Shown here: one piece after another, positions 50,301 to 60,704 of the stretch
How positions within the stretch are numbered: the first letter of the stretch is position 1
Layout of the letters: every line of letters begins with the position of its first letter
DNA from: Streptomyces sp. NBC_00162
Lineage (GTDB): Bacteria; Actinomycetota; Actinomycetes; Streptomycetales; Streptomycetaceae
DNA: 64,000 nt
Assembly: GCF_024611995.1 (NCBI RefSeq)
Contig: NZ_CP102509.1
Coordinates: 2,666,001 to 2,730,000 of the forward strand
Direction of reading: 5' to 3'
Translations under genes and position numbers: made by a program
Notes under the pieces: generated by a model
Databases searched by the model: none
The model's input: the letters and a program-made list of their open reading frames with translations, nothing else
What the model was told of the DNA's origin: nothing

Positions 50301-53300
50301 GGCTTCGGATAGTCGAAGATCATCACCGGGGAGAGGGTGAGCCCGGTGGCTGCGGCGAGCCGGTTCCGCAGTTCCACTGCCATCAGCGAGTCGAATCCGG
50401 CCTCCTTGAAGGTCCGGTCGGCATGGACGGCGGCGGCGGTGGCGTGTCCGAGCACCTCGGCGGCATGCCGACGTACCAGTTCGACCAGGGCTTCGGTCCG
50501 CTCTGCTTCGCCCAGACCGGCGATGCGCTCCCGCACGGACGCGGGCCCGGACGGAGCGGCAGCCCGGGCCGCCGGCCGCGGCGACGGGGCCAGACCCCGC
50601 AGCAGCGGCGGGACCGGACCGTCGGCCGCCGACGCCCGCAGAGCGGACACGTCGAACTTGGCCGCCACCAGGGCGCCGGCCGTGCCAGCGTCCGTGCCAG
50701 CGTCCGAGCCCAGGGCGGCGTCCAGCAGGGCCATTCCCTCGGTGGCGGAGATGCCGCTCATGCCGATGCGCTGGTTGCGTCGCAGGTCAGCGGCGCTCAG
50801 GTGCTCGGTCATCGAGCTGACCGTCGCCCAGTAGCCCCAGGCGAGGGAGACCGCCGGCAGGCCGAGGCCGTGCCGCTGTCGTGCCAGCGCGTCCAGCCAG
50901 GCGTTGGCCGCGGCGTAGTTGGCCTGCCCGGGGTTGCCCAGCACGCCCGCTGCCGAGGAGAACAGCACGAACGCGGCAAGGTCCATGTCCCGGGTGAGCT
51001 CGTGCAGGTGGAGCGCCGCGTCCACCTTCGGGCGCAGCACGGTGTCGACGCGTTCCGGGGTCAGCTCGGTGAGCACCCCGTCGTCCAGGACCCCGGCGGA
51101 GTGCACCACGGCGGTGAGCGGGTGCTCGGCCGGGATCGCCCGCAGGAGAGCCTCGAGCTGGGCCCGGTCCGACGTGTCGCAGGCGGCGACGGTGACGGAC
51201 GCACCCATCGCGGTCAGCTCGTCGTGGAGTTCGGGGGCGTGGCCGCGGCGGCCGGCCAGGACCAGGTGCCTGATGCCGTACGCGGTGACCAGGTGCCGTG
51301 CCGTCATCGCACCCAGCGTTCCGGTGCCACCGGTGATCAGTACGGTGCCTTCGGTGTCGAGCGGACGCCGCTGCTGCCCGGCTTCGGGAAGCGACCCGCC
51401 CGACGGGACGGACACCCGGACCAGCCGGGGCACCTCCGCCACACCGCCGCGCACCCGCATCTGGGGTTCGCCGCTCAGCACCACGGCCGGCAGAGCGGAC
51501 CGGGAGACGTCGTCGAGGTCCGCCAGTACGATCCGGTCCGGGTGCTCCGACTGCGCCGAGCGCACCAGACCCCACACCGCGGCCGCGTCGGGTGCGGCGC
51601 AGTCCCCGGTGACCACGGCCAACCGGGTTTCCGCGAGCGTGGGTTCCGCCAGCCAGGCCTGGAGCACGGCCAGCGCCGCGTTGACCGAGGCGCGGGGGGC
51701 GGCCAGCGCGCTCATGGCCTTGGCCTCGTACAGCAGGACGTCGGGAGTCGACGTGGCCGTCGTGGCCGACGCGGCGACATCCTCGGGGTTCTCGACGGTC
51801 ACGACGTCGAGGGAGCGCTCCACGGTGGGAAGCGCGCACTGCGTCCAGTCGACACGGAACAGGGCGTCGTGCGGCAACGCGCCGGTGATCCCTGCCTGTT
51901 CGGGGGAGAACGGAGTTCCGCGAACCGCTTCGACGGTCATGACGGGTTGCCCCGTGGGATCGGTCAGCTGCAGACCGGTTCCCTCCGCCGACGACCCGCC
52001 CGGTCGCACGTGCAGGGCGGCGGCGCCGGATGCCAGCAGGGACACCCCGGTCCACACGGACGGGAGCATGCCGTCGGCGATGACCGTACGGACTGCGGCG
52101 TCCAGCAGGGCGGGGTGCACCCCGTAGCGGCCCGCGTCACGGAGCGCGGCACCGTCCAGGGTGACTTCGGTGGCGGGCCCGGCGTTCGTGGGCGTCACCG
52201 TGGTGGCGGCGGGAGCCAGCGCGCCGTGCGCGTGCAGCGTCCACGGCGCGTCCAGAGGGGCGTCCGCGGCGCGGGAGTGGATCTCGACCGGCCGACGTCG
52301 TGTCCCGTCGGGCTCGCCGACGTTCACCTGGATGCTGCGGCTGCCTCGCTGCGGCAGCACCACGGGCGCATCGACGGTCAGTTCGTCGAGTACGGGGGTG
52401 GCCGCCAGGTCGCCGAGCCGGATGGACAACTCGACCAGAGCCGCGTTCGGTACCACGACGGCATCGGACACCAGGTGGTCCACGAGCCAGGGGTGCGACC
52501 GGAGCGACCAGCTCGACGTGGCCATGAGGCCGGCCGAGTTCGGCATGCCGACGACCGCACCCAGCAGCGGGTGATCGGCCCCGGCCAGTCCCAGCGAGGC
52601 CGCGTCGGTGGCCGACTCGGCCGACTGGAGCCAGTAGTGCTGGTGGTCGAAGGCATAGGTCGGCAGGTCCACGTGTACGGACGGGGCACCGGCGGGCAGG
52701 ACACCGCTCCAGTCGACGGCCACACCGCGGACGAACAGCTCGGCCATCGAGGCCAGCAGCCGTCGCAGACCGCCGTCCTCACGCCGCAGCGAACCCGTCA
52801 CCACGGCACCGGTCTCGGTGTCGTCGACGGTCTCGGTAATCGGCTGGACCAGCACCGGATGGGCACTGACCTCCACGAACACCCCGTGACCCTGCTCGAG
52901 CAGCGCCACCACCGCCGGACCGAAGCCCACCTGCGCACGCAGGTTCCGGTACCAGTACCCGCCGTCCAGGACATCGGCGTCTTCCACCCAGGTACCGGTG
53001 ACGGTCGAGTAGAACGGCACCTTCGGGGCCAGAGCGCCGACCCCGGCCAATGCCTCGGCCAGCGTGGCCCGGATGTCCTCCACATGACGGGTGTGCGAGG
53101 CATAGTCCACCGCAACCCGACGCACCCGGACACCCTCGCCCGACAGCGCCTCCAGCGCCTCGTCCAACGCCTGCGCGTCACCGGCAATCACCACCGAGGA
53201 CGGCCCGTTGACCGCCGCGACCTCGACACGGTCCGCCCACGGCTGGATCCGCGCGACCGCCTCGTCCACGGACAGCGCCACCGAAGCCATACCGCCACGG

Positions 53301-56300
53301 CCCGCCAGCTCCGACGCGATCACCTGACTGCGCAGCGCCACCACACACGCCGCATCCTCCAGCGACAGCGCACCGGACACACACGCAGCCGCGATCTCAC
53401 CCTGAGAGTGGCCGAGTACCGCGTCCGGCTTCACACCCACGGACGACCACACCGCCGCCAGACCGACCATCACCGCGAAGCTCGCCGGCTGCAGTACGTC
53501 GACCCGCTCCATCAGCTCAGGCTCGACATCGCCACGCAGGACATCGATCAGCGACCAGTCCACCCACGGCTCCAGAGCAGCCGCACACTCCGCGATCCGC
53601 TCCGCGAACACCGGCGAGGACTCGAGCAGTTCACGGCCCATGCCCGCCCACTGCGAACCCTGACCCGGGAACACCCACACAACCTTGCCCAGCGCATCCG
53701 AACCAACCGCGCTCCCGGACACCACACCGAGCGCGCTGTCGCCCTGAGCCAGTGCTCGCAGCCCCGTCAGCGCCTCCTCGGCGGAGTCGGCCACGACCAC
53801 CGCACGCTCACCGAAGACCGCGCGGCCCGACACCAGCGCCCCGGCCACCGACGCCGGCGACACCTCGCCTGCAGCGGACTCCAGGTACGACGCCAGCCGA
53901 CCGGCCTGACCGGCCAGGGAACCGGCGCTCCGCGCCGACACCACCAGCGGCACCGCACCGGGCGACACCAGCGGCGGCTGCGCCTCTTCGGCGGGCGCCT
54001 CTTCCAGGATCAGGTGCGCGTTCGTCCCACTGACACCGAACGAGGAGACACCGGCGCGACGCGGCCGGCCGTTCAGCGGCCAATCCCGGGCCTCGGTCAG
54101 CAGCTCCACCGCACCCGCGGACCAGTCCACCTGGGTTGTAGGTGCATCCACGTGCAGGGTCGCCGGGAGCACCCCGTGCCGCAGCGCCTGCACCATCTTG
54201 ATCACACCGGCCACACCAGCGGCAGCCTGCGTGTGACCGATGTTCGACTTCAGCGAGCCCAGCCACAGCGGCTGCTCCGCATCCCGGTCCCGCCCGTACG
54301 TGGCCAGCAGCGCCTGCGCCTCGATGGGGTCACCCAGGGACGTGCCGGTCCCGTGGGCCTCGACCACGTCCACATCCGCCGAGACCAGCCCGGCACTGGC
54401 GAGCGCCCTGCGGATCACCCGCTGCTGCGACAGCCCGTTCGGCGCCGTCAGACCGTTCGACGCACCGTCCTGGTTGACGGCGCTACCGCGCAGCACCGCC
54501 AGCACCCGGTGCCCGCGCTCACGCGCCACCGACAGCCGCTCCAGCACCACGACACCGACGCCCTCGGCCCAACCAGTGCCGTCCGCGCCATCGGCGAAGG
54601 CCTTGCACCGCCCGTCGGCGGCCAGAGCCCGCTGCCGCGAGAACTCCACGAAGTGGCCGGGCGTCGCCATCACCGACACGCCACCGGCCAGCGCCATGGA
54701 GCATTCGCCCTGCCGCAGCGCCTGCGCGGCCAGGTGCATCGCCACCAGCGACGAGGAACACGCCGTGTCCACCGACACCGCCGGGCCCTCGAGACCGAGC
54801 ACGTACGACACCCGGCCGGACGCGACGCTCGGCGCCAGCCCCGTGGTCGTGAAGCCTTCCAGCTCCGGCGCGGCCGCGGCGGCGCCGGTCCCGTATCCCT
54901 GGCCGAACAGCCCGGAGAACACCCCGACATCGGTGCCCTTCAGCGAGACCGGGTCGATACCGGCGCCTTCCAGCGCCTCCCAGGAGGTCTCCAGCAACAA
55001 CCGCTGCTGGGGGTCCATCGCCAGCGCCTCACGCGGCGAGATCCCGAAGAACCCCGCGTCGAACAGCCCCGCCTCGTGCAGGAATCCGCCCTGATCGGTG
55101 TACGAAGTGCCCGCACGGTCCGGGTCCGGGTCGAACAGGCCCTCCAGGTCCCAGCCACGGTCGTCGGGGAAGGACGACAGAGCGTCCCGGCCCTCGGACA
55201 CCAGCCGCCACAGGTCCTCCGGCCCGGCCACTCCGCCCGGCAGCCGGCAGGCCATGCCCACGATCGCGAGCGGTTCATCGGGGTCGGCCGCCAGGACCGA
55301 CTCCGTCACCGGTCGGGTGATGCCGAGGACCTCGGCCCGCAGGCAGGCCGCCAGCGCGGCCGGAGTGGGGTGGTCGAAGACGACGGTGGTGGGCAGCGGC
55401 AGCCCGGTGCTCTCCGTCAGCCGGTTCCGCAGCTGGACGATGGCCATCGAGGTGAAGCCCATGTCGCGGAAAGCCCGGTCGGACGGGATCAGTTCAGGTC
55501 CCCGCAGTTGCTGCACAGCGGCGGCCTGCGTACGGACCAGGTCTTCCATCAGTGCCAGTTGCGCACGCTCGTCCAGACCGGACAGCCGGTCACGCAGGGC
55601 TGCCGTGACGACGACGTCGGGCCGGCTCTGCTGCGAGGGGTCCTCGGCCAAGGCATGGAGGATCGAGGGGACTTCGTCGCCCGTGGTCGGCGCTTCCAGC
55701 TTCAGGGCCAGCAGCGACGGGCGGTTCGCCGTCATGACGACGTCGAAGTCGAACGCGGAGAGGAGCAGGTTGCGGAGCCGGCCGGTCTCGTCATCCGCCG
55801 AGTCGCGGTCGCCGGGCCACGCGCCCCAGGCGAGGAAGGAGCCCGGCAGGTTCCGCAGCCGACGGTTGCGTACCACCGCGTCGGACAGGATCCCGTCGAC
55901 GGCCTCGCCCGGGTTGTCGGGGGAACCCAGCAGCCCGGTGGCGTCGGACACCACGACGAAGGCGGCGAGCTCGTCTCCGGCGGTCATCTCGTCCAGCTGA
56001 AGGGCCAGTTCGAGGTCGTCGGCGGCGTGGACCACTGCGGTCACCGGACGCGGCAGGTCGGCCAACGCGGCCCGCAGGGGCTCCGGGTTCCCGCTCTCTG
56101 CGGTCACCCGGATGATGCCGGTCTCGGCGAGACCCAGTTCGGGGCCGGATACAGCGGTGCCGTTGCCGCCGGGGGAACTGACGAGCAGCAGGCTCTGCGC
56201 CTGGTGGACCGTGGCCAGCCGGTGCGCGATCGCCGCACCGTGCTCCGTGTCCGCTCCGGTGACCACCACGGTGCCGGTCGCGCCCGCCCAGGATTCCGCC

Positions 56301-58468
56301 CGCGGCGTGTCGACCACGGGGAGGCGGTGCAGCCGGGGAACCAGCAGGGCCCCCGACCGCACCGCGATCTGCGGCTCGTCGGACGCGATCGCGGCCAGCA
56401 GGACGTCCAGGCTCAGGTCGGCGTCGCCGTCGGCCTCGGCCTCGAGGTCAAGAATGGTGAGTGCTGCCGGACGGACCTCCTGGAAGGACCGGGCGACGGC
56501 CCAGAGCGGAGCTTCGGCCAGATTCTGCGCACGGTCCTCCGCAGCGGCCGCGACTGCGCCGCGCGTGAGAACCACCAGGCGGGAAGCCGCCGACTCCGGG
56601 CGTGCCAGCCAAGCGTGTACGTGATCCGCGAGGAGGCGGGCGTTGCCGCGTCCCGCGGCGATCGCGCCCTGCTCGTCCGCCGGCCCCGGCTGCTGAACGA
56701 GGACGATCACCTCGGGAGCCGCGTCGCCGTCGGCCACCGCGGTGTGTACCGCCGCCAGGTCCGGGTACTGCCGTACCTCTGCGCCGGCCGCCTCGAGGGC
56801 CTCGACGAGTCCGGCCGCGGAGGGACCCGCCACCGCCCAGCTCCGGGCCGCGGCAACGGGTTCCGCCGATGCTGCGACCGGAATCCAGTCAAGGCTCATC
56901 AGCCCGTCGTGGTGTCCGGTCGCGGCGTACCGCAGCCGGCTCGGCTGCTCGGCCAGGAGGCGCCGCTGGATCTTGCCCGACGCGGTCCGGGGAACACCGG
57001 TGACCTCGCGGACCTGCTCCGGCACCTTGTAGGCGGAGAGCTGCTCGCGGCACCGGCCGATCAGCGTCGCGGTGTCGAACCCGGAGGGGCCGGGGACCAC
57101 GTACGCGACCGGCACCTCGCCGAGCGTGTCGTGCGGCACGCCGGCAACCGCCGCGTCGGCGACACCTTCGACGGTGCGCAGTACTGCCTCGACTTCCTCG
57201 GGGTGGATGTTCTCCCCGCCGCGGATGACGAGTTCCTTGATCCGGCCGCAGATGGCGAAGTAGCCGGCGTCGTCACGCCGGGCCAGGTCTCCGGTCCGGT
57301 ACCAGCCGTCCTGCAGCGCGGCGGCGGTCGCCTCCGGGCTGTTGTGGTAGCCGACCATGACGTTCGGTCCGCTGACCCACACCTCCCCCTCCTGGCCGAC
57401 GGGTACGTCGAGGCCGGTGGTGGGGTTGACGATGCGGACCCCGACGCCCGGCACGGGCAGGCCGCAGGATCCGTCGACCCGGGCGCCGTCCGGCGGGTTG
57501 ATGGTGATGGCGCCGCAGGTCTCGGTGCTGCCGTAGGCATCGACCAGCGGGACTCCGAAGACCTCTTCGAAGCCCTGGCGCAGCCGGGATCCGGTGACCG
57601 CTCCGCCGACCAGGCCGATCCGCAGGGCGGGTGCGGAGAATCCATTCTGCTGGGCGGCCGTCACCAGGTGGTGGTAGGTGGTGGGAACACCGGCGAGGAA
57701 GGTCGAGTTGTCCTCGCGGAGCGCGCTGATCACGTCCTCCGCGGAACTGCCGTCCATGATCCGGGCGGTGGCGCCGACCACGGTGACGGACAGCACGCAC
57801 GCGATGTGCGAGAGGCTGTGGAACAGCGGGAGGGGCCACAGGACCCGGTCCTGGTCCGTCAGCCCCGGAATCGGCACGTAGCAAGAGGCCACGGACCACA
57901 GGCAGTTGCGCTGCGTGGACAGGACGCCCTTGGGCCGCCCGGTCGTCCCCGACGTGTAGAACATCCAGGCCACGTCGTCGAGGCCGAGGTCGTCCCGGGC
58001 GGTCCTGGCCGGCTCACTGACGGCGAACTCGTCGTACGAGTAGGCCCCCGCCTGCGCCGGGACATCGCCCGTCACCAGCAGGGTGATGCCGGCCGCGACG
58101 GCCGGCGAGCGCTGGAGCCGCTCCGCCTGCACGGAATCGGTGATGACCACCGTGGCGCCGCTGTCGGTCAGCAGGTACTCCAGCTCGGCAAGGGCCGAGG
58201 CCGGGTTGAGCGGCACCCCGATGCCGCTGGCGCGAACGATCGCCAGGTAACTCTCCACCGTGGAGACGGTGTTGCCGAGGCAGATGGCGACCCGGTCGCC
58301 GGGCCGGACGCCGAGGCCCGCCAGATGTCCGGCGAGCCGGCGCGTCCGCGCCTCCAGGTCGCCATAGGTGACCGCCCGCCGGTCATCCTCGAAAGCGACC
58401 TTGTCGGCAAAGCGGGTCGCGTTCTCCACGACTGCGACAGGAAGTGGCTTGATCAGGTCGGTGCGCAC
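41396..58468 (-). CDS. rifA-like: Type I modular PKS: AHBA loading module plus extension modules 1-3
   Basis: 5690 residues, GTG start at 58468 behind GAAAGG. The loading module is a CoA-ligase-like adenylation domain, 1-505 ([11 protein letters not shown] near 169, [28 protein letters not shown]), a KR remnant without the catalytic Tyr (about 550-960) and an ACP near 1004 reading GFTSM. This is the RifA arrangement for AHBA. Module 1: KS 1063, AT 1683 (methylmalonyl type), DH-like 1994 ([10 protein letters not shown], Gly lost), active-looking KR 2372 (LDD, Tyr), ACP 2691. Module 2: KS 2754, malonyl-type AT 3382 (GHSIGE, HAFHS), DH-like region 3696 without the active-site His, no KR, ACP 4014. 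Module 3: KS 4076, AT 4699 (methylmalonyl type), no DH, KR 5251 with Ser5398 for Tyr (QGPSGAAN), ACP 5564. Two adjacent unreduced ketones supply the naphthalene ring. The C-terminal docking segment contains [10 protein letters not shown]. Confidence 0.95.
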   Translation of the reverse strand: MRTDLIKPLPVAVVENATRFADKVAFEDDRRAVTYGDLEARTRRLAGHLAGLGVRPGDRVAICLGNTVSTVESYLAIVRASGIGVPLNPASALAELEYLLTDSGATVVITDSVQAERLQRSPAVAAGITLLVTGDVPAQAGAYSYDEFAVSEPARTARDDLGLDDVAWMFYTSGTTGRPKGVLSTQRNCLWSVASCYVPIPGLTDQDRVLWPLPLFHSLSHIACVLSVTVVGATARIMDGSSAEDVISALREDNSTFLAGVPTTYHHLVTAAQQNGFSAPALRIGLVGGAVTGSRLRQGFEEVFGVPLVDAYGSTETCGAITINPPDGARVDGSCGLPVPGVGVRIVNPTTGLDVPVGQEGEVWVSGPNVMVGYHNSPEATAAALQDGWYRTGDLARRDDAGYFAICGRIKELVIRGGENIHPEEVEAVLRTVEGVADAAVAGVPHDTLGEVPVAYVVPGPSGFDTATLIGRCREQLSAYKVPEQVREVTGVPRTASGKIQRRLLAEQPSRLRYAATGHHDGLMSLDWIPVAASAEPVAAARSWAVAGPSAAGLVEALEAAGAEVRQYPDLAAVHTAVADGDAAPEVIVLVQQPGPADEQGAIAAGRGNARLLADHVHAWLARPESAASRLVVLTRGAVAAAAEDRAQNLAEAPLWAVARSFQEVRPAALTILDLEAEADGDADLSLDVLLAAIASDEPQIAVRSGALLVPRLHRLPVVDTPRAESWAGATGTVVVTGADTEHGAAIAHRLATVHQAQSLLLVSSPGGNGTAVSGPELGLAETGIIRVTAESGNPEPLRAALADLPRPVTAVVHAADDLELALQLDEMTAGDELAAFVVVSDATGLLGSPDNPGEAVDGILSDAVVRNRRLRNLPGSFLAWGAWPGDRDSADDETGRLRNLLLSAFDFDVVMTANRPSLLALKLEAPTTGDEVPSILHALAEDPSQQSRPDVVVTAALRDRLSGLDERAQLALMEDLVRTQAAAVQQLRGPELIPSDRAFRDMGFTSMAIVQLRNRLTESTGLPLPTTVVFDHPTPAALAACLRAEVLGITRPVTESVLAADPDEPLAIVGMACRLPGGVAGPEDLWRLVSEGRDALSSFPDDRGWDLEGLFDPDPDRAGTSYTDQGGFLHEAGLFDAGFFGISPREALAMDPQQRLLLETSWEALEGAGIDPVSLKGTDVGVFSGLFGQGYGTGAAAAAPELEGFTTTGLAPSVASGRVSYVLGLEGPAVSVDTACSSSLVAMHLAAQALRQGECSMALAGGVSVMATPGHFVEFSRQRALAADGRCKAFADGADGTGWAEGVGVVVLERLSVARERGHRVLAVLRGSAVNQDGASNGLTAPNGLSQQRVIRRALASAGLVSADVDVVEAHGTGTSLGDPIEAQALLATYGRDRDAEQPLWLGSLKSNIGHTQAAAGVAGVIKMVQALRHGVLPATLHVDAPTTQVDWSAGAVELLTEARDWPLNGRPRRAGVSSFGVSGTNAHLILEEAPAEEAQPPLVSPGAVPLVVSARSAGSLAGQAGRLASYLESAAGEVSPASVAGALVSGRAVFGERAVVVADSAEEALTGLRALAQGDSALGVVSGSAVGSDALGKVVWVFPGQGSQWAGMGRELLESSPVFAERIAECAAALEPWVDWSLIDVLRGDVEPELMERVDVLQPASFAVMVGLAAVWSSVGVKPDAVLGHSQGEIAAACVSGALSLEDAACVVALRSQVIASELAGRGGMASVALSVDEAVARIQPWADRVEVAAVNGPSSVVIAGDAQALDEALEALSGEGVRVRRVAVDYASHTRHVEDIRATLAEALAGVGALAPKVPFYSTVTGTWVEDADVLDGGYWYRNLRAQVGFGPAVVALLEQGHGVFVEVSAHPVLVQPITETVDDTETGAVVTGSLRREDGGLRRLLASMAELFVRGVAVDWSGVLPAGAPSVHVDLPTYAFDHQHYWLQSAESATDAASLGLAGADHPLLGAVVGMPNSAGLMATSSWSLRSHPWLVDHLVSDAVVVPNAALVELSIRLGDLAATPVLDELTVDAPVVLPQRGSRSIQVNVGEPDGTRRRPVEIHSRAADAPLDAPWTLHAHGALAPAATTVTPTNAGPATEVTLDGAALRDAGRYGVHPALLDAAVRTVIADGMLPSVWTGVSLLASGAAALHVRPGGSSAEGTGLQLTDPTGQPVMTVEAVRGTPFSPEQAGITGALPHDALFRVDWTQCALPTVERSLDVVTVENPEDVAASATTATSTPDVLLYEAKAMSALAAPRASVNAALAVLQAWLAEPTLAETRLAVVTGDCAAPDAAAVWGLVRSAQSEHPDRIVLADLDDVSRSALPAVVLSGEPQMRVRGGVAEVPRLVRVSVPSGGSLPEAGQQRRPLDTEGTVLITGGTGTLGAMTARHLVTAYGIRHLVLAGRRGHAPELHDELTAMGASVTVAACDTSDRAQLEALLRAIPAEHPLTAVVHSAGVLDDGVLTELTPERVDTVLRPKVDAALHLHELTRDMDLAAFVLFSSAAGVLGNPGQANYAAANAWLDALARQRHGLGLPAVSLAWGYWATVSSMTEHLSAADLRRNQRIGMSGISATEGMALLDAALGSDAGTDAGTAGALVAAKFDVSALRASAADGPVPPLLRGLAPSPRPAARAAAPSGPASVRERIAGLGEAERTEALVELVRRHAAEVLGHATAAAVHADRTFKEAGFDSLMAVELRNRLAAATGLTLSPVMIFDYPKPTTLADHLRVKLFGDTSERPSEPAVPAGTTDEPIAIVAMSCRFPAGVNSPEDLWRVVADGIDAVTEFPDDRGWDIDRLFNADPDHAGSTYVRHGSFLDDAAGFDAAFFGISPNEALAMDPQQRLLLETSWEAFERAAIDPTTLAGEDVGVFVGVNSHDYSMRMHQASGVEGFRLTGGSGSVTSGRIAYHLGFEGPAITVDTACSSSLVALHLAAQALNRGECSMALAGGVMVMGTVETFVEFSRQRGLAPDGRCKAFADGADGTGWSEGAGLLLVERLSDARRRGHQVLAVVRGSAVNQDGASNGLTAPNGPSQQRVIRKALAGAGLSPADVDVVEAHGTGTTLGDPIEAEALLATYGQDRPGDEPLWLGSVKSNIGHTQGAAGVAGVIKMVMAMRHGVLPKTLHVDRPSTHVDWSAGAVELLTEARDWPQNGRVRRAGVSSFGIGGTNAHVVLEEAPGPDRPVVSTPEPMPEPTGVLVPVPVSARTPAGLRGQAEQLARFLDDRPGVRLTDAAHALATTRAQLDHRAVVLASDRGQLSADLSAFGRGEASPAVVSGTPATGKLAILFTGQGSQWAGMGRELAETFPVFREAFAAACAAVEEHLRDHSARPLREVVFAAPGSPDGELLDLTMYTQGALFALETALFRLFESWGVRPDLLAGHSIGEITAAHVSGVLGLAEAGKLVAARGRLMQALPEGGAMVAVQATEADVEPLLARARGAVCVAAVNGPDSLVLSGVEDAVLALAGELASRGRKTRRLSVSHAFHSQLMEPMLDEFRTVAQSLSYQQGALPVVSTLTGDLVRDGQLRTPEYWVDQVRNAVRFSDAVTSLSGQGATTFLEIGPGGALAAMALGTLGAQEQSCIATLRKNSAEATDVMTALAELHVRGVALDWTAVFGRPATAAGTDLPTYAFQHQRYWVESDEIAVGGAEALGAASARHPLLGTVIEVPGDDGDNGVVLTGQLSPRSRGRFPGQVATDGTAGIPAAALLEMIVRAADEVDCGSLEQIVVEAPLTVPEHGNAQVRVSVDGPGPDGRRRAAVYARPLDPEQGPWTCHARAVLVPGMPQPAFDLRTWSLPADSDALLPGAHRVWQQDGQIFAEIALPDELADEAAEFTIHPALIDTALRVLDSRTASDLTAADDGHRDRDRVRDLSACTGLAVYAEGAASLRLRITPAHDGGHLLELADATGEPVAVLGPLTLAAMPADGAEEPAAAAGHRDSAADAQTPSGALTRRVVSRSEGAGEAIAGRLAGLPAAEQHRVLMDMVQESTALVLGHRDTDGFDGEQSFKSLGFDSLSAVKFCNRLRDLTGVNLPSTLVFDYPTPAVLADYLRAELLGEPAAVPAPATTAASVSDEPIAIVAMSSRLPGGADSPEELWKLVVEQRDAVSGFPVDRDWDLEGLYHPDPAHPGTSYTRSGGFLHEAAQFDAGLFGISPREALAMDPQQRLLLETSWEALERAGIDPLSARGSDIGVFTGIVHHDYVSRLHQVPEDVQGYLMTGTAASVASGRVSYVFGFEGPAVTVDTACSSSLVAMHLAAQALRQGECSMALAGGATVMASPDAFMEFSRQRGLSADGRCKAFSSAADGTGWAEGVGVVVLERLSVARERGHRVLAVLRGSAVNQDGASNGLTAPNGPSQQRVIRRALDTAGLTPADVDVVEAHGTGTSLGDPIEAQALLATYGRDRNPEQPLWLGSLKSNIGHTQAAAGVAGVIKMVMAMQHGVMPATLHVDEPTTQVDWSAGAVELLTEARDWPRNGHPRRAAVSSFGASGTNAHLILEEAPAEEAEPVAEGAQPAGVVPLVVSARSAGSLAGQAGRLASYLESAAGEVSPASVAGTLVLSRAVLGERAVVVAGSDEEALAGLKALARGESAPGVVSGSAGSSKPGKLVWVFPGQGSQWAGMGRELMDSSPVFAERIAECAAALDPFVDWSLIDVLRGETDPALMERVDVLQPASFAVMVGLAAVWASVGVEPGAVLGHSQGEIAAACVAGALSLEDAARVVALRSQVIAKDLAGRGGMASAALSADEAVARLAPWADRVEVAAVNSPSSVVIAGDAEALDEALEALSGEGVRVRRVAVDYASHTRHVEDVRDTLAEALAGVTALAPKVPFYSTATGGWVQDADVLDGGYWYRNLRGQVGFGPAVADLMGQGHAVFVEVSAHPVLVQPITETADDTETDVIVTGSLRREDGGPRRLLASMAELFVRGVPLDWSGVLPQTATSRRVDLPTYAFDHQRYWLQEAESATEAADAAEGADSDFWAAVEHADLDSLGELLEMASTDQRSALGTVVPVLAQWREKRRERSTAEKLRYQVTWQPLEREAAGVPSGRWLVVAPSARPDDGVTDALLAELTGLGLGMVLLEVDEPDGTRKRLAERLAGVLAEHDLTGVLSLLAMDQQTGSGPKDPTAVTASTLALIQALGDNNATQPLWCVTRGAVNIGIHDTLTSPVQASLWGLGRAAALERLDRWGGLVDLPAVTDPRTAQYLLGALNSAAGEDQLAVRRSGVYTRRLVRKPVPEATGDSGWHPRGTVLVTGGAEGLGKHVSVWLAQAGADRLLITTTAHAPGHSVSELRAELAGLGVATTVESCEDSDRDAIARLVSATDPEQPLTAVVHAADVTQTSSIDDTGVHDLAEVFSAKVDTAVWLDELFESTPLDAFVVFSSIAGVWGGGGQGPSGAANAVLDALIEWRRARGLRATSIAWGALDQIGVGMDEAALTQLRRRGVLPMGPQLAVTAMVQAVQGNEKFVAVADMDWSAFIPAFTSVRTSPLFADLPEAKQALQALQGDGENSDAASSLADSLRAVAETEQNRILLRLVRGHASTVLGHSGAEGIGPRQAFQEVGFDSLAAVNLRNSLHAATGLRLPATLIFDYPTPEALVGYLRSELLREADDGLDEREDELRQVLASVPFARFKEAGVLDTLLGLAEGDADADADAPEAEPSAAAADVELIDAMDVADLVQRALGKTS
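41496..41519 (-). repeat. Short GCGTCC-type tandem repeat at the end of the loading/module 1-3 gene
   Basis: Four imperfect copies of GCGTCC encode an alternating Asp-Ala run (DADADADA) in the acidic linker before the C-terminal docking helix. Its length can vary in frame. It probably acts only as a flexible spacer. Confidence 0.6.
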
Positions 58469-58504
58469 TATGCCGCAGTTCCTTTCGGAGAAAAGAAAGA
58501 AGAA

Positions 58505-59698
58505 TTACCAGGAGACGGGCAGGCTCTTCAGCCCGAATACAGAGCCCTTGAGGATCAGCGGCACCTCGTCGAACTCGACGGCCAGCCGAAGGCCGGGGAA
58601 CTCCCGGAGGAGAGCCGACAGGCCCACCCGCAGTGCCACGCGCGCCACGTTCTGGCCCAGGCACTGGTGGACGCCGTAGCCGAACGACATGTGACCTGCG
58701 GTGTCGCGGTCGATGTCCAGATCCGCGGGGCACCCGAACTTGGCCGGGTCGCGATTGGCCGCGGGCAGCGACACGGTGACGGTGTCGCCCTTCTTGACCA
58801 CTTCACCGTTCAGCTCGACGTCTTCCAGCGCGGTGCGGAAGATCTCGTACTGGTTGATGGTGATGTAGCGGAGGAGTTCCTCGACCGCGCCGTCGAGCTT
58901 GGACGGGTCCGCGCGGAGCGCCGCCATTTCGTCCTCGTGGTGGAGCAGGGCGAAAGCGCTGACGGCCAGCGCCGGCCCCGTGGTCCCGTAGCCCGCGAAG
59001 AGCAGCAGAGCGACCATGTTGCACAGCTCTTCGTCGGTCAACTGACCGTCGACGATCAGGCGGCTGAGGAGGTCGTCGCCGGGCTGCTTCCGCTTCCTTT
59101 CGATGAGCTCGAGGAAATAGGCGAGAGCCTGCGCGTAAGCGGGCATGACCTCGTCCGGCTTCGAGTCCGGGTTGTGCATGATCTCCGGTGCGTGCGCGTA
59201 CCGGTCACGTTCGTCGTAGGGCAGGCCGATCACCTCGCACACCACCCGCAGGGCCAGCGGTTCCGCGAAGTCCGCCACCAGATCCGCGGTCCCCCCGCGC
59301 TCGCGCATGACCTTGATCTGCTCGTCGGCCATGACCTCGACGCCCGATGTCATCTGGGTCGCCCGGCGGCCGGTGAACTCACCCGTCAGCAGACGCCGGT
59401 ACCGGGTGTGGTTCGGCGGGTCCATGTAGATGAACATCCCCGGGATCTCCGGGGAGTTCGGCGTCAATTCGCCCCAGTGCGTCGTCGGGAAGTGACAGGT
59501 TTCCATGTTGTGGCTGAACCGCGGGTCACTGAGGACCTTGCGCGCCAGCTCGTGGCTGGTGGTGAGCCAGCCGACGTGCTCGTCGGGGTAGACCATCCTC
59601 GCGAGCGGACGTTCTTCACGCAGCGAATCGAATATCGCAGGAGGATCGAACTGATGGGTCCGCGCCCAATGGTCCTCGAAGGAAATTGCCTCGCTCAT
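58505..59698 (-). CDS. Cytochrome P450, cluster tailoring oxygenase
   Basis: A 397-residue soluble bacterial P450 (CYP10x-like architecture). The heme-binding loop FGYGVHQCLGQ (339-349) has C346 as the thiolate ligand, EELLR (273-277) contains the ExxR pair, and the I-helix motif is AGYGTT (235-240). The usual acid of AG(H/D)(E/D)TT is Gly here; the threonines are kept. ATG at 59698 follows AAGGA. It lies 36 bp before the loading PKS gene and 51 bp after the flavin reductase gene, so it is probably in the PKS operon. It likely oxidises the naphthalene core or the ansa chain after release; the exact position cannot be read from the sequence. It needs ferredoxin partners, and none are encoded in this window. 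Confidence 0.92.
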   Translation of the reverse strand: MSEAISFEDHWARTHQFDPPAIFDSLREERPLARMVYPDEHVGWLTTSHELARKVLSDPRFSHNMETCHFPTTHWGELTPNSPEIPGMFIYMDPPNHTRYRRLLTGEFTGRRATQMTSGVEVMADEQIKVMRERGGTADLVADFAEPLALRVVCEVIGLPYDERDRYAHAPEIMHNPDSKPDEVMPAYAQALAYFLELIERKRKQPGDDLLSRLIVDGQLTDEELCNMVALLLFAGYGTTGPALAVSAFALLHHEDEMAALRADPSKLDGAVEELLRYITINQYEIFRTALEDVELNGEVVKKGDTVTVSLPAANRDPAKFGCPADLDIDRDTAGHMSFGYGVHQCLGQNVARVALRVGLSALLREFPGLRLAVEFDEVPLILKGSVFGLKSLPVSW

Positions 59699-59749
59699 GG
59701 AATCCTTCTCACTCGAGATGATGTCGATAGCCCCGTTGACCGCGCAGGC

Positions 59750-60376
59750 CTAGGCGGCCAGCTTCTTGAGGGTTTCGTACGCGGTCGCCAGCGAGGTTTC
59801 GGCCAGCGGCCTGAGCTGCGCCATCTGCGGAACGGACGCAGCCATCGTCAGCTCGGCCGTCACGAACGTCAGGTCGTCCCCGAGACCGACCGACTCCAGA
59901 ACGGCACGCAGATACGGCTCCTGGAAGTCGAAGTCCTCGCGGGGGGTTCCGGGCGCGTACGAACCGCCGCGCGCCTGGATGACCACCACCGACTTTCCGC
60001 TGAGCGGACTGGTCTTCCCGGGCATGGACATGTGGGCCGGGTGAACGACACGGTCCAACCACGCCTTGAAGGTCGACGGGATCGAGAAGTTGTGCATGGG
60101 AACACCGAGGACGATCGTGGTCGCCTCGAGCAGCTCATTGGTGATCGCCGCCGTGAGGTCCCGCTCTTCCGCGCTCTGACCGTGCTCGCCGTCCGGGTAG
60201 ACGAGAGACTGGTGCACGGGGTGCGTGATGTGCGGAATCGGGTCGGCCACGACATCGCGATAGGTGTATCCGCTGCCCGGGTGGCTGCTGCGCCACTCTT
60301 CGGCGAAATAGGCCGACAGCTGCCGCGAAACGGATTCAGTACCGATGCTCGAGTCTATGCGCAGGAGGTGCGACAT
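59750..60376 (-). CDS. FMN-dependent NADH quinone/azo-reductase (AzoR family)
   Basis: 208 residues with a flavodoxin-like fold. Signatures are the N-terminal phosphate-binding stretch DSSIGTESVSRQL (8-20), PMHNFSIPSTFKAWLD (the family P-M-x-N-F-x-I-P-x-x-L/F-K-x-W-x-D block) and ARGGSY near the isoalloxazine. The family reduces quinones and azo compounds by two-electron transfer from NAD(P)H via FMN. Beside a naphthoquinone-forming PKS, possible roles are control of the quinone/hydroquinone state of the core, supply of reduced flavin, or self-protection; none is proven. ATG at 60376 is preceded by AAGGGG. It is the first gene of the long operon and lies behind a 272-base non-coding stretch carrying palindromes. 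The older annotation acyl-carrier-protein phosphodiesterase belongs to the same family and is misleading. Confidence 0.88.
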   Translation of the reverse strand: MSHLLRIDSSIGTESVSRQLSAYFAEEWRSSHPGSGYTYRDVVADPIPHITHPVHQSLVYPDGEHGQSAEERDLTAAITNELLEATTIVLGVPMHNFSIPSTFKAWLDRVVHPAHMSMPGKTSPLSGKSVVVIQARGGSYAPGTPREDFDFQEPYLRAVLESVGLGDDLTFVTAELTMAASVPQMAQLRPLAETSLATAYETLKKLAA

Positions 60377-60432
60377 CCCGGAGTCCCCTTACCGATCGAA
60401 GAAGAAATGTAGGTCTACGCGTCCCGCGACAG

Positions 60433-60458
60433 TTCGTCGATTCATCGAATGCGTCGAA
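60433..60458. promoter_or_regulatory. Candidate operator palindrome upstream of the reductase gene
   Basis: Arms TTCGTCGATTC and GAATGCGTCGAA are inverted copies with one mismatch and one bulged base around ATC. It sits 57-82 bases upstream of the reductase ATG, where a repressor could act. Genes of this reductase family are often controlled by a small dedicated regulator, but none is encoded in this window. Confidence 0.35.
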
Positions 60459-60619
60459 TTCGCCGCGATGGTGCGGTCTTTGATCCTCTGCAGCCAGACT
60501 AGATCGAGCCATGTCGGCACGACATCCCTCAGCCTGGTAGGGAGGGGGCGGCGGCTCGGCAACTCGGTACACCTCGAGCGCTGTTGTAGCGGGTCTCGAG
60601 TTTCCCTGAGTAATTCGCG

Positions 60620-60642
60620 TTCAAACAGCCGGAATTCAAACA
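60620..60642. repeat. Direct repeat TTCAAACA, 15-base period
   Basis: TTCAAACA occurs at 60620-60627 and again at 60635-60642. It falls between the terminator and the proposed operon promoter region. The 15-base spacing could suit a binding protein, but two short copies could be chance. Confidence 0.35.
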
Positions 60643-60648
60643 AGCGCG

Positions 60649-60680
60649 AGCCGCCGCCGCTTCGAAAAGCGGCGGCGGCT
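60649..60680 (-). terminator. Intrinsic terminator of the oxidoreductase pair
   Basis: A perfect 14-bp stem (60649-60662 with 60667-60680), rich in GCC/GGC, closes a four-base loop that reads TTCG on the transcribed minus strand, giving an RNA with a UUCG loop. It begins 24 bases past the stop of the downstream oxidoreductase gene and is followed by CTCGCGCTTGTTTG, which is moderately T-rich. It should separate the oxidoreductase transcript from the PKS operon. Confidence 0.85.
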
Positions 60681-60704
60681 TCGACGGGGTACGTCCCGAA
60701 GGGG

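Larger units (their letters stand above)
60377..60648 (-). promoter_or_regulatory. Non-coding leader and likely promoter region of the PKS operon
   Basis: No gene is visible on either strand. It lies between a strong terminator and the first gene of the reductase-P450-PKS operon, so the operon promoter should be here. No convincing -35/-10 pair stands out. Candidate protein sites are an imperfect palindrome at 60433-60458 around ATTC-ATC-GAAT, two CTCGAG sites 22 bases apart (60573-60578, 60595-60600) flanking CGCT/AGCG, and a direct repeat of TTCAAACA at 60620-60642. Confidence 0.5.

Noticed and set aside
3446..58468. Enoylreductase domains in the long DH-KR spacers
   Set aside because: The roughly 430 residues between the DH motif and the KR glycine motif are the rest of DH plus the KR structural subdomain; no ER NADPH-binding motif was seen in any module.
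59750..60376. Annotation as acyl-carrier-protein phosphodiesterase acting on the PKS ACPs
   Set aside because: That name is a historical misannotation of FMN-dependent azo/quinone reductases; the visible motifs are flavin-binding.
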